Shown here: positions 55,455 to 63,944 of the stretch, in pieces
How the letters are laid out: every line of letters starts with the position of its first letter
How positions within the stretch are numbered: position 1 is the first letter of the stretch
Assembly: GCA_018241685.1 (NCBI GenBank)
Contig: JAFEDJ010000021.1
Location: 62,001 to 126,000 of the forward strand
Length of the DNA stretch: 64,000 nt
Reading direction: 5' to 3'
DNA from: Pseudomonadota bacterium
Lineage (GTDB): Bacteria > Pseudomonadota > Gammaproteobacteria > Burkholderiales > Rhodocyclaceae
Translations under genes and position numbers: made by a program
Notes under the pieces: generated by a model
Database searches by the model: none
What the model was told of the DNA's origin: nothing
Seen by the model: the letters and a program-made list of their open reading frames with translations, nothing else

Positions 55455-56951
55455 ATGCACACCCTCGAAACCCTGCCCTTCGACAACGCCTTCGCGCGGC
55501 TGCCCACCGCCTTCTACACACGCCTGCCGCCGCAGCCGCTGCCCGATCCTTACCTGGTCGCCGCCAGCCCGTCCGCGGCCGCGCTGATCGGCTTGCCTGC
55601 GGCCGAACTGGCGCGCCCCGAGTTCGCCGACTTCTTTGCCGGCAACCGCCTGCTGCCCGGCAGTGAGCCCCTCGCCGCGGTGTATTCCGGCCACCAGTTC
55701 GGCGTGTGGGCCGGCCAGCTCGGCGACGGCCGTGCCCACCTGCTCGGCGAGGTGGCGATCGGCCTCGACGACCCGGCCACGGGCTGGGAGATCCAGCTCA
55801 AGGGCGCCGGCCAGACGCCCTACTCGCGCTTCGCCGACGGGCGCGCGGTGCTGCGTTCGAGCATCCGCGAATTCCTGTGCTCCGAAGCCATGGCCGGCCT
55901 CGGTATTCCCACCACCCGCGCGCTGGCGGTGGTCGGCTCGAACGCGCCGGTGCGCCGGGAAAGCATCGAAACCGCCGCCGTGGTGACCCGGCTGGCGCCG
56001 AGCTTCATCCGCTTCGGCTCCTTCGAGCACTGGGCCGCCAACCGCAAACTGGACGAGCTGCGCCAGCTCGCCGACTACGTGATCGACCGCTTCCGCCCCG
56101 AATGCCGGGACGCCGCCAATCCCTACGAGGCCCTGCTGCGCGACGTCGGCCGGCGCACCGGCGAGTTGATCGCCCGCTGGCAGGCGGTGGGCTTCATGCA
56201 CGGGGTCATGAACACCGACAACATGTCCATCCTCGGCCTGACTCTCGACTACGGCCCCTTCGGCTTCATGGACGCCTTCGACGCCAATCACATCTGCAAC
56301 CATTCCGACGACCACGGCCGCTACAGCTACAAGGCCCAGCCGCAGATCGGCCACTGGAACCTGTACGCCCTCGGCCGCGCGCTGGCCCCGCTGATCGGCG
56401 AAGCCGCCGCGGTGCAGGCCGCCATCGAGGAGAGCTATGCGCCGGTCTTCGAGCAGCAGTTCTTCGCGCTGTTCGGCGCCAAGCTGGGCTTTGCCGAAGT
56501 CCGCCCGGACGACGAAGACTTCATCGGCGACACCTTCCAGCTGCTCCAGCAGCAGCACCCGGACTTCACGCTGTTCTTCCGCAATCTCGGCCACCTGCCG
56601 GCGCAGGTGGACGAAGCCGGCCGAGCCGCCGCCGACGCGCCGCTGCGCGACCTGCTGATCGACCGGGAGGCGGGGGATGCGTGGATCGCCCGCTGGCGTG
56701 CCCGCATCGCCGCCGATGGACGCCCCGACGCGGAACGCCGGGCTACCATGGACGCGATCAATCCGAAGTATGTGCTGCGCAACTGGATCGCCGAAGCGGC
56801 GATCCGCGCCGCCCAGGCCGGCGATTTCAGCGAGGTGCGGGCTGTGCTGGCCTGCCTGTCGCGGCCCTTCGACGCTCAGCCGGAATACGAACGCTTTGCC
56901 GCGCCGCCGCCAGACTGGGCTGAGGGGCTGGCAGTGAGCTGCTCGAGCTGA
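55455..56951 (+). CDS. selO: Protein AMPylase SelO (YdiU)
   Basis: A 498-residue pseudokinase-fold enzyme that transfers AMP from ATP to protein Ser/Thr/Tyr side chains and protects against oxidative stress in E. coli. [19 protein letters not shown] and the glycine-rich [26 protein letters not shown] give the inverted nucleotide site; [12 protein letters not shown] and [12 protein letters not shown] hold the metal ligands. The protein ends SCSS; Cys496 is the conserved C-terminal Cys that is selenocysteine in some relatives, and no UGA is used here. Ribosome site weak. Palindrome copy B is right at its 5' end. Confidence 0.95.
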   Translation: MHTLETLPFDNAFARLPTAFYTRLPPQPLPDPYLVAASPSAAALIGLPAAELARPEFADFFAGNRLLPGSEPLAAVYSGHQFGVWAGQLGDGRAHLLGEVAIGLDDPATGWEIQLKGAGQTPYSRFADGRAVLRSSIREFLCSEAMAGLGIPTTRALAVVGSNAPVRRESIETAAVVTRLAPSFIRFGSFEHWAANRKLDELRQLADYVIDRFRPECRDAANPYEALLRDVGRRTGELIARWQAVGFMHGVMNTDNMSILGLTLDYGPFGFMDAFDANHICNHSDDHGRYSYKAQPQIGHWNLYALGRALAPLIGEAAAVQAAIEESYAPVFEQQFFALFGAKLGFAEVRPDDEDFIGDTFQLLQQQHPDFTLFFRNLGHLPAQVDEAGRAAADAPLRDLLIDREAGDAWIARWRARIAADGRPDAERRATMDAINPKYVLRNWIAEAAIRAAQAGDFSEVRAVLACLSRPFDAQPEYERFAAPPPDWAEGLAVSCSS

Positions 56952-56957
56952 GCCCGG

Positions 56958-57452
56958 TCAGGTCGGGAAGACCCAGCCGCCGTGGCTGCCCGCCACGGCG
57001 CCGAGCACCACGATCAGGCTCACGCTCAGCAGCACCACATGCACGCGCTGGATGCGCGCCATCGTGCCCAGCGGGTCGCGCCGGGCGCTGGCCTGGAAGG
57101 CCTTGTGCAGCACGAAGGGTTCGAGGATGAAGAGCATCGCCGCGAACAGGGTCCACACGATCACCATGCCGTGCATCCACCACCAATTGGCCGGGTCGGC
57201 AAAGCGGGAACCGACACCCAGCCGCCACACCAGCCATGCCCCCGACGCACCGGCCAGCAGCACGCTCCAGCGGGCGATCCCGGCGAAACGGTTCTCCAGC
57301 CGCTCGAACAGTTCGAGCTGGGCCTTCGGCTCGGCCAGCGCCCGGCAGGCCGGCAGCAGCACCAGCGTCACGAAGGCCACGCCGCCGATCCACAGCAGTA
57401 CCGCCAGCACGTGCAGCGCACGGGCGATGGCGAAATCGTTGAAACCACTCAC
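56958..57452 (-). CDS. CopD-like four-helix membrane protein, possible b-heme protein
   Basis: A 164-residue membrane protein with four predicted helices. Histidines lie in or near the helices: ALHVLAVLLWIGG (His14), WWWMHGMVIVW, LEPFVLHKAFQ and VHVVLLSVSLIVV. This is reminiscent of CopD and other diheme cytochrome-b-like proteins. Aromatic-rich NWWWMHG is distinctive. Its start overlaps the iron-sulfur gene's stop (ATGA), so it belongs to a three-gene membrane operon. Heme binding is an inference from the histidines; no family assignment is firm. Confidence 0.75.
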   Translation of the reverse strand: MSGFNDFAIARALHVLAVLLWIGGVAFVTLVLLPACRALAEPKAQLELFERLENRFAGIARWSVLLAGASGAWLVWRLGVGSRFADPANWWWMHGMVIVWTLFAAMLFILEPFVLHKAFQASARRDPLGTMARIQRVHVVLLSVSLIVVLGAVAGSHGGWVFPT

Positions 57453-58441
57453 TGAGTCTTCCTTTCCGGTTTCGGCGCGCTGAAGGCCGCCTCGTTATGC
57501 CGTGCCGCCTCGCCGCTGACCCATTGCAGCAAGGGGCCGCGGGGATTGTCGCGCTGGGTCGTCTCGCAGGCGCTGACACACTGGGCACACTGGGTGCAGG
57601 TGAACATCGCGCGCTTGATGTTGCGCGGCTTCAGGCGCATCGGGCAGACATGGTCGCAGGCACTGTAGCAGCTCGCACAGTCGGCGGCCCGCTCGCGCTC
57701 GAAGCCGACCACCATCGCCGCCCGGTTGCCCATCCAGGCCAGGCTCTGGAACAGGCCCACCGCACAGGCATAACGGCAGAACAGATGGCGCGCGAACAGG
57801 AACTCCGCCGACAGCACCAGCGTGCCGGCGGTGATGAAGATGAATTCGTTGCGGGTCGGCGCCAAAGCCAGCAGGTGCCCGTACACCTGGAAGGGCGGCA
57901 GCAGGTAGGTGAGCAGCACCACCGCCCACACGAAGGCGAAGCCCACCGCCAGCGGCACGGTGACGAGCCACCACAGGCGGTCGTAGCGCACCGGCGTGCC
58001 GTCCGGCTCCCACGGCGGCAGCTCGCGGGCTTCCCATATGCTGGGGCGGCCGATGGCGCGGCGCATGAAGCCGTTGATGGTTTCCACCACTGAAAAGTGC
58101 GGGCACAGCCAGCCGCAGTACAACCGCCCCCAGCGCCAGGCCACGCCGATCAGCACGGCGCCGGCCGCGAGGATCGGCAGCAGCACCCGCCCGATGACCC
58201 GCAGCACCGCGCCCAGCGCATCGATGTGGCCGGCGGAGAAATCCTCCAGGCCGGCGTGCCACTCGAAACCGAGCAGCCACGCATGGCCCGCCACCAAGTC
58301 GTAGCGCAGCAAATTGAACACCGGCGCCAGCACGAACAGCACGAAGAAGCCGCCCTGGGCCCAGCGCCGCAGACGCTGGCGGCCACCGTCGGGCCGCGCC
58401 GTGGTGACCGGGCGGATCGGGATCACACGGGGTGTTGCCAT
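57449..58441 (-). CDS. Membrane-bound 4Fe-4S electron-transfer protein (NapH/CcoG-like)
   Basis: A 330-residue integral membrane protein with about five helices and two C-terminal ferredoxin-type cysteine clusters: CASCYSACDHVCP and CTQCAQCVSAC. Two further Cys pairs lie at membrane edges (YCGWLCPH, FCRYACAVGLF), as in NapH/CcoG/RdxA proteins. It is shorter than CcoG (about 470), lacks the Ig-like C-terminal domain, and no ccoNOQP or fixH genes adjoin. NapH partners (napG, napA) are also absent. It probably moves electrons between quinol and an unknown partner. Overlaps with both neighbours indicate a fixed complex. Confidence 0.85.
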   Translation of the reverse strand: MATPRVIPIRPVTTARPDGGRQRLRRWAQGGFFVLFVLAPVFNLLRYDLVAGHAWLLGFEWHAGLEDFSAGHIDALGAVLRVIGRVLLPILAAGAVLIGVAWRWGRLYCGWLCPHFSVVETINGFMRRAIGRPSIWEARELPPWEPDGTPVRYDRLWWLVTVPLAVGFAFVWAVVLLTYLLPPFQVYGHLLALAPTRNEFIFITAGTLVLSAEFLFARHLFCRYACAVGLFQSLAWMGNRAAMVVGFERERAADCASCYSACDHVCPMRLKPRNIKRAMFTCTQCAQCVSACETTQRDNPRGPLLQWVSGEAARHNEAAFSAPKPERKTQ

Positions 58442-58830
58442 CAGCGGGGTCCGATCAAGGGATAACGGAAGGGTTTGCCGGCCAGCGCCTTGGCCAGGCC
58501 GATGGCACCGCAGAAGATCAGCGTGGAATGGCAGGTCGTGAAGTAGAGGATCACGATCACCCACGTATATGGCGAACCGTAGCCGCCAGTGAAGATGATC
58601 GCCGCGTTGGCGACCACCAGCAGCACGCCCGCCCACAGGCTGGCGGCCACAGTCTGGCGCAGATGCACCCGGGCCAGTTCGGGCGCCCGCCGGTGCTCGC
58701 GGAACCACAGCACCAGCAGCGCGATGAAGGCGATGCCCGGCACGATCATCAGATTGGCCAGGTACAGGGCCTCCGCCGCTACGGCGATCTCGCGGCCGGG
58801 GATGTTGAAATCGAGCTCGGAACTGGCCAT
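58441..58830 (-). CDS. Small multi-helix membrane protein, unknown function
   Basis: A 129-residue protein with about four membrane helices and no family I recognise. Conserved-looking features are a His/Arg pair at the start of helix 2 (VHLRQTVAASLWAG), a Gly-Gly-Tyr turn (FTGGYGSPYTW) and FTTCHSTLIFCG with Cys-His in the third helix, possible cofactor ligands. Its TGA and the next gene's ATG share one base (TGATG). As first gene of the iron-sulfur operon it probably forms the membrane base of that complex. Confidence 0.72.
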   Translation of the reverse strand: MASSELDFNIPGREIAVAAEALYLANLMIVPGIAFIALLVLWFREHRRAPELARVHLRQTVAASLWAGVLLVVANAAIIFTGGYGSPYTWVIVILYFTTCHSTLIFCGAIGLAKALAGKPFRYPLIGPR

Positions 58831-58860
58831 GGCATCCTCAGCTTAGCCATCCCCTGCTGC

Positions 58861-58888
58861 CGCGTACTTGATGCGGCGCAAGTACGCG
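58861..58888. promoter_or_regulatory. 10-bp inverted repeat upstream of the iron-sulfur operon
   Basis: CGCGTACTTG and CAAGTACGCG across 8 bases, 31-58 bases before the operon's first ATG and 8 bases after the stop of the preceding gene. It could be an operator or a terminator without T-run; the sequence does not decide. Confidence 0.5.
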
Positions 58889-58896
58889 ACATCGCC

Positions 58897-59406
58897 TCAG
58901 ATCACCTCGAGCAGCAGGCGGCGCAGCTGTTCGGCCTCCCGCCGGCCGTCGCGGGAGCTGACGATGGCGTAATACCACTCGTCGAACAGCTCGCGCAGCG
59001 CCGCCGGACTAGGCGCCGCATCGATGCGGTTCTGCAACGAACTGGTCCCTACCGCCCCGATGAAGGTGTTGAGGGTATTGACCATGAAATTGCGGGCCTT
59101 CCTGAAACGCTGTGGATCATCCCCCGGCGGATGCAGGCGAAAGGCCGTCAGTGGGGGTTGCTGTGGTGGCGGGGCCTGGCGCACACCGTCCGGCCCAGTG
59201 GCCTCCACCATACCGATGTAGCCCTCTTCCTCGAGCATGCCGAGGGTGTGCTCCAGATCGTCCGACTGCAGCAGGCCGCGCAGGTCCTCGACCGTACGCT
59301 TGCCGTCCACAAAGATCAGCACGCGACGCACCCGTGGACTGAAGCCGGCAGCCCGGCGCTCGATCTCCTCGTACCCCTTCAGGGTCTTGGCAAAAATGAC
59401 GCTCAT
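58897..59406 (-). CDS. Conserved hypothetical protein with winged-helix-like N-terminal segment
   Basis: A 169-residue soluble protein. The opening MSVIFAKTLKGYEEIERRAAGFSPRVRRVLIFVDGKRTVEDLRGLL (by position, residues 1-46) is followed by LEEEGYIGMVE. It resembles a group of betaproteobacterial proteins with a regulatory DprA/winged-helix-like element of unknown role. A Pro/Gln-rich linker near 75-90 leads to a helical C-terminal half. GGAGGAGATAGGG gives an excellent ribosome site. It is upstream of the iron-sulfur operon on the same strand but separated by a hairpin. Function unknown. Confidence 0.75.
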   Translation of the reverse strand: MSVIFAKTLKGYEEIERRAAGFSPRVRRVLIFVDGKRTVEDLRGLLQSDDLEHTLGMLEEEGYIGMVEATGPDGVRQAPPPQQPPLTAFRLHPPGDDPQRFRKARNFMVNTLNTFIGAVGTSSLQNRIDAAPSPAALRELFDEWYYAIVSSRDGRREAEQLRRLLLEVI

Positions 59407-59495
59407 CCCTATCTCCTCCACATGGCCCGCGTATCCCGGGCCTACATGTCCGATCCGCGCAGCATTGTAACGACATTGGAATGAGCCGGGCAGCC

Positions 59496-59525
59496 GGCTC
59501 TCGGCGGGGACTTCCGCCGAGAGCC
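59496..59525. terminator. Hairpin after the ADP-ribosylglycohydrolase-like gene
   Basis: GGCTCTCGGCGG and CCGCCGAGAGCC pair perfectly across 6 bases, 34 bases after the minus-strand stop. There is no T-run. Confidence 0.55.
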
Positions 59526-59558
59526 CGAACATGCCGGACATACGCCGGGAATACGCGG

Positions 59559-60644
59559 CTAAGTTCCCACGATGACCTGGACGGCCAGCCGGCGAGCCTG
59601 CTCGAGCAGCTCGGTCCCGTTCTCCAGGCCGTCGATGAAGCGCTGGGGAATCCCCGACAAACCGCTCTGCGCGCCGGCCAGCGCACCGGTGAGGATGGCC
59701 CGGGCCTGGTTCTGGCCACCACCGTTCACCGCGTGCAGCACCGCCGATTCGAAATCGTCCGGAAAACGGGCCGCCAGGTAGTAGGCGGCGGGAAACTGGT
59801 GATACACCGCACAAGGCAGCCCATAGACCAGCGACACCTTCCACGCCGGCTCGATGCGGACGGATGGGTCGCGCGCCGCGCGGGCAGTGTCGGACGGCCC
59901 GAGCAGCGCATCCGGCGACGGGAAGCGCCCGGCTACCGGGGCCTCCTCGGCATCCGGATGGGGCGCCTGCAGCGCACCGCGGGTCACCGAGTGGAAGGGC
60001 AGCAGCCCGTTCTTCACACGGGCCATCAAGCGGCCCGACAACTGCTCATCCAGCGCATAGCCTTCGACGAGCATGCCGAGCACCGCCCCGAAAGCCACGG
60101 TCATCGCCACCACGGTGCCGTCGGTCTGCGTCAGCACGGTGTTACGCGTCACAGCGGACGCCAATTCGGCGGGCCGCAACGCATAGCGCACGGCGATCGC
60201 CAGCGTCCGCTCGGCCGCCTCGGTAGTATCCGCGTTGCCGCCGCAATGCCCCCACGCCAGCCCCTGCCCGACGCGCCGGCGCCAGGTCTCGCGGATCGAC
60301 TGGCTGGTATAGCCGCCGGGGCCGTGCATCGGTGTCCCGTCGATCAGCGGGAAAAAATCCTCGTCCATGCGCCGGCAGAAATCGGCTTCGTCATACCCGC
60401 CCCGCTCTACCAGCGAATCCAGCGTCAGCGCCAGCAACACCCCGGCCTGGGATGGCTGGCCAGCCGCGAGCCCGGCGTGATAGCGGCCGGGGCGCGGCGT
60501 CGTATAGGTGTCGATCCAGTCACCGTAGTCGGCACGCAGGGCATCAAGGTCGTAGTACCAGTGGGGGCCGAGAGCCAGTGCATCGCCGATGAAGGCCCCC
60601 ATCAGGGCTCCAACGGCACGATCCTGCAGGGATTGGGCGGACAT
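59559..60644 (-). CDS. ADP-ribosylglycohydrolase-fold protein with altered metal site
   Basis: A 361-residue protein of the ADP-ribosylglycohydrolase/DraG fold. GALMGAFIGDALALG near the start and NGGGQNQARAILTGALAGAQ near the end match the family frame. The metal ligands do not. The usual W-T-D-D-T near residue 65 reads QPSQAG, and the usual G-G-D-T-D-T reads GGQNQA (Gln311-Asn-Gln313). HCGGNADTTEA in the middle keeps an Asp. It probably lacks binuclear magnesium and so normal hydrolase activity; it may bind ADP-ribose or act on another substrate. Single gene, divergent from the Lon-like gene. Confidence 0.82.
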   Translation of the reverse strand: MSAQSLQDRAVGALMGAFIGDALALGPHWYYDLDALRADYGDWIDTYTTPRPGRYHAGLAAGQPSQAGVLLALTLDSLVERGGYDEADFCRRMDEDFFPLIDGTPMHGPGGYTSQSIRETWRRRVGQGLAWGHCGGNADTTEAAERTLAIAVRYALRPAELASAVTRNTVLTQTDGTVVAMTVAFGAVLGMLVEGYALDEQLSGRLMARVKNGLLPFHSVTRGALQAPHPDAEEAPVAGRFPSPDALLGPSDTARAARDPSVRIEPAWKVSLVYGLPCAVYHQFPAAYYLAARFPDDFESAVLHAVNGGGQNQARAILTGALAGAQSGLSGIPQRFIDGLENGTELLEQARRLAVQVIVGT

Positions 60645-60773
60645 GCAAACCTCCGAAAGGATTGACGCAGATCATTCGGGCGCCGGGAAAAACGAACCGC
60701 GTGCAATTCGGCGATGGCCGGCGCGCAATGGAGTGATTATGCTAGCGGCAGCGCATGACACAAGGCCCGCCCG

Positions 60774-63194
60774 ATGACTTCGCTGCATCCCCTGCCACCG
60801 GATGTTCTCTACACCGCCTGCATTCCGGCCGATCTCCCCTTCGAAACCAGTGCCGAGCTGCCCGACCTGGATGCCGCGCAGATCCACGGCCGGGCCATCG
60901 AAGCGATCCATCTCGGACTGGACATCCGTCACGACGGCTACAACCTGTTCCTCCTCGGCGAGACCGGTAGTGGCCGCCACGCCATCATCCGCCAGCTTCT
61001 GGAAGCCGAGAGCCACAGTGGCGATACACCGGCCGATTGGTGTTACGTCTTCAACTTCGGTGATGCGGACAGGCCGCGCCTGCTGCGTCTGCCCTGCGGC
61101 CGCGGCGCCCGCTTGCGGGACGATATGCAGCACTTTGTCGAGGAACTGATTCCAGCCATCAATGCCGCCTTCCAGAGCGACGACTACCGGGGCCGCCTGG
61201 AAGCCATGCAGGAGGAAGAGAAGCTGCGCGAGGAAACCGCGCTACAGACCCTCGGCCGCGATGCGGGGGAACTGGGTGTGGCCCTTTTGCGCACGCCCCA
61301 TGGCTTTGCCTTCGTGCCAATGAAGAATGGCGAGGCCACGCTGACGCCGGAAGAATTCGCCGAACTGCCGGAAGCCCGCCAGCACGAACTGGAGGAGCAC
61401 ATCAAGGGCTTGCGTGAGCGCCTGCACAAACTGACGAACGACTTCCCGCGCTGGCGCCGGGAACTCCAGAACCGGATCAGGCAGGCCGGCAGCGAAGCTC
61501 TGCAACTCACCGTGACCCACCTGGTGGACGATCTCAAACCGGGCTATGCCGACCTGCCGGATGTCGTCGCCCACCTGGACGAGCTTCTGCGCGACATCAC
61601 GGAGAGCGGCGAATCCCTGCGCGAATCCACGCGCAGCGACGACGACAGCGAAACCACCACCTACTCCGGCATGATCGCCGTGCAGCGCTATCTGGTGAAC
61701 CTGCTGGTGGAGAACCCCTCCGGCGGCCAGCGGCCGGTGGTGTACGAGGATCATCCAACCCTGCAGAACCTCGTCGGGCGCATCGAACACATGGTCCACA
61801 TGGGCACGCTGATGAGCAATTTCACGCTGATCCGCGCCGGCGCACTACAACGGGCCAATGGCGGTTTTCTGGTCCTAGACGCACTGCGCGTGCTGAACCA
61901 GCCCTATGCCTGGGAAGGCCTCAAGCGCTGCCTGAAGGCCGGTGTGGTACGTATCGAGTCCCTGTCCGACCTGATCGGTCTGGGCAGCACGGTCCAACTG
62001 GAACCGGAGCCAATGCCGCTGGACCTGAAAGTGGTACTGGTCGGCGAGCGGCTGGTGTATTACCTGCTGTCCCAGTACGACCCTGAGTTTCCGGCCCTGT
62101 TCAAGATCAATGCCGACATGGAAAGCGAGATCGGCCGCACGCCGGAGAACACCGCAACCTATGCCCGCCTGATCGCCACGCTGGCCCGCCAGGCCAAGCT
62201 GCGCCCACTGTCCGCCCCAGCTGTGGCGCGCATCATCGAACATGCAGCGCGACTGGCCGGCGATGCCGAACGGCTGAGCACCCACACCCAGCCCATCGAC
62301 GACCTTCTTCGCCAAGCCGACCATTTCGCAGCCAGAGCGGAGGCCGACACCATCGGCCGCGACCAGGTCGAAGCCGCCCTAGCTGCCCAGAAGTACCGCA
62401 ACGAGCGCCTGCGCCTGCGCTACCGTGACGAAATGCTGCGCAACCAGCTGCTGATCGCCACCGCCGGTCAGCACACCGGCCAGATCAATGGCCTCGCGGT
62501 GATCCAGCTGGGGGAAAGCACGTTCGCGCACCCGGCCCGAATCACTGCAACGGTACGGGTCGGCGACGGAGAGGTCATCGACATCGAACGGGAAGTGAAG
62601 CTCGGCGGGCCGATCCACTCAAAAGGCGTACTGATCCTGTCGTCCTTCGTCGGCGCCCGCTTCGGCCTCGGCACGCCACTGTCGCTGAAAGCCAGCCTGG
62701 TCTTCGAACAGTCTTACGGCGGCGTGGAGGGCGACAGCGCGTCGCTGGCCGAACTGTGTGCGTTGCTGTCTGCCATCGCCCAACTGCCTCTGCACCAATC
62801 GCTGGCCGTCAGTGGGTCGGTGAACCAGTTCGGTATCGTGCAGCCGGTCGGCGGCATCAACGAAAAGATCGAAGGCTTTTTCGAGCTCTGCGCGGCCCGC
62901 GGCCTGACCGGCGAACAAGGCGTATTGATCCCGAGCGCCAATGTGTGCCACCTGATGCTCGCCAGCGAGGTGGTCGATGCCGTCCGTAGCGGACGCTTCC
63001 ACATCTGGGCGATCAATAGCGTAGACGAGGCGCTGGCACTGCTCACCGGACTGCCAGCCGGCCAGGCCGACACAGATGGCAATTGGCTGGATGGTTCGGT
63101 CAATTGCCGCATCGCAGCGGGCCTGCAGGAGCTGGCCCGCCTGCGCCAGGCCTTCATCCATCCGAAAAAGGACGACAAGACCCACGACGCGTAA
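60774..63194 (+). CDS. Lon-like protease (LonB/AAA_32 type, YcbZ-like)
   Basis: An 806-residue protein with an N-terminal AAA-like domain (about 40-560, interrupted by a helical insertion at 130-290) and a C-terminal Lon serine-lysine protease domain. Catalytic Ser655 is in GGVEGDSASLAEL and Lys698 in GGINEKIEGFFEL, so the protease is intact. The Walker A reads GETGSGRH with Arg68 where Lys is standard, and Walker B ends LDA (Asp369-Ala) rather than DE. These changes occur in this subfamily. Targets are unknown; it is not the housekeeping Lon. TATGCT 36 bases upstream may be the promoter. Confidence 0.9.
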   Translation: MTSLHPLPPDVLYTACIPADLPFETSAELPDLDAAQIHGRAIEAIHLGLDIRHDGYNLFLLGETGSGRHAIIRQLLEAESHSGDTPADWCYVFNFGDADRPRLLRLPCGRGARLRDDMQHFVEELIPAINAAFQSDDYRGRLEAMQEEEKLREETALQTLGRDAGELGVALLRTPHGFAFVPMKNGEATLTPEEFAELPEARQHELEEHIKGLRERLHKLTNDFPRWRRELQNRIRQAGSEALQLTVTHLVDDLKPGYADLPDVVAHLDELLRDITESGESLRESTRSDDDSETTTYSGMIAVQRYLVNLLVENPSGGQRPVVYEDHPTLQNLVGRIEHMVHMGTLMSNFTLIRAGALQRANGGFLVLDALRVLNQPYAWEGLKRCLKAGVVRIESLSDLIGLGSTVQLEPEPMPLDLKVVLVGERLVYYLLSQYDPEFPALFKINADMESEIGRTPENTATYARLIATLARQAKLRPLSAPAVARIIEHAARLAGDAERLSTHTQPIDDLLRQADHFAARAEADTIGRDQVEAALAAQKYRNERLRLRYRDEMLRNQLLIATAGQHTGQINGLAVIQLGESTFAHPARITATVRVGDGEVIDIEREVKLGGPIHSKGVLILSSFVGARFGLGTPLSLKASLVFEQSYGGVEGDSASLAELCALLSAIAQLPLHQSLAVSGSVNQFGIVQPVGGINEKIEGFFELCAARGLTGEQGVLIPSANVCHLMLASEVVDAVRSGRFHIWAINSVDEALALLTGLPAGQADTDGNWLDGSVNCRIAAGLQELARLRQAFIHPKKDDKTHDA

Positions 63195-63198
63195 ACGA

Positions 63199-63224
63199 CG
63201 AAAGGGCCCCGAAGGGCCCTTTCG
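63199..63224. terminator. Terminator between the Lon-like gene and phaP
   Basis: CGAAAGGGCCC-CGAA-GGGCCCTTTCG, a perfect 11-bp stem. It is preceded by AAACGA and shares its prefix with two other terminators here. Confidence 0.75.
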
Positions 63225-63261
63225 CAGGACGCTATGAACGCGCGGCGCGAGCCGCGGACGA

Positions 63262-63840
63262 TCAGGCGACCTTCAGAGCGGAAGCGGCAGCCTTGGTGCC
63301 CTTGTCGACGCTCTCGACGGCAACCAGAGTGGCCTTCTCGACGCTGGCCTGGGCGGCTGCGGCAACTTGCTTGGCAGCCTTGGTGGCGCCTTCGTAAGCG
63401 CTGCTGGCGTTGGCCAGGGCGGTCTTCACGGCCTTGATGGCGGGCTCGGAGCCGGCCGGGGCGTTCTTGAAGAGGCCGTCCAGCGCGACGTCGATGTTCT
63501 TGGACAGAACAGCGGCTTCGGCTTCGACCAGCTTGGTCAGCTCTTCCTGGGTGTCGCCGCCGATGTCGGACAGGCTGCGGCCGTAGGCCACGGACTTCTC
63601 GACGGCCGGGGTGATGGCGCCCAGTTGCAGGGCAGCCAGGGCTTGCGGATCCTTGGCGGCGAGCACTGCCTTGGAGAAGGCCAGGCTGTCGTCAAAAGCA
63701 CTGCGGGCGGTGGCCAGGTTGAGGCTGGCAACGCGCTCGACGGCGGTGAAGAGGGTGGTGACGAAGCTGGTGGCGGTCTTCAGACCGGCTTCGACGTTGG
63801 CCTTGGAAGTGGCCACGAACTGTTCGGGGCTGACGGACAT
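63262..63840 (-). CDS. phaP: Phasin (polyhydroxyalkanoate granule protein)
   Basis: A 192-residue phasin that coats polyhydroxybutyrate granules and controls their size. MSVSPEQFVATSKANVEAGLKTATSF is the typical betaproteobacterial phasin opening. The rest is amphipathic helix rich in Ala, Val, Lys, with SAFDDSLAFSKAVLAAKDPQALAALQ in the middle and an Ala/Lys-rich tail. GAGGAG precedes the ATG at 63840. Two dyad sites in the upstream region resemble PhaR-type operators. It shows the strain stores PHA, in keeping with icmF and acyl-CoA metabolism at the other end of the window. Confidence 0.95.
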   Translation of the reverse strand: MSVSPEQFVATSKANVEAGLKTATSFVTTLFTAVERVASLNLATARSAFDDSLAFSKAVLAAKDPQALAALQLGAITPAVEKSVAYGRSLSDIGGDTQEELTKLVEAEAAVLSKNIDVALDGLFKNAPAGSEPAIKAVKTALANASSAYEGATKAAKQVAAAAQASVEKATLVAVESVDKGTKAAASALKVA

Positions 63841-63894
63841 GGTGTTCTCCTCGAATTGGGTTGCGGTCACCGAAAGGATTTCGGTATGGCGTCA

Positions 63895-63909
63895 TGTTGC
63901 GCCGCACAA
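63895..63909. promoter_or_regulatory. Dyad site 1 in the phaP promoter region (PhaR-like)
   Basis: TGTTGCGCCGCACAA: TGC and GCA half sites across a 3-base centre, with flanking TGT/ACA. It is 55 bases upstream of the phaP ATG. Confidence 0.4.
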
Positions 63910-63928
63910 AGAGAGAATGCAAGAGATT

Positions 63929-63944
63929 TTGTGCAATGCAACAA
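63929..63944. promoter_or_regulatory. Dyad site 2 in the phaP promoter region (PhaR-like)
   Basis: TTGTGCAATGCAACAA, same half-site layout as site 1 (TTGT-GC...GC-ACAA). Phasin genes are classically repressed by PhaR, which binds TGC-rich dyads. Confidence 0.4.

Noticed and set aside
57449..58441. Calling the iron-sulfur protein CcoG/FixG or NapH outright
   Set aside because: Length, missing C-terminal domain and absence of cco, fix or nap genes do not support either name; kept as NapH/CcoG-like.
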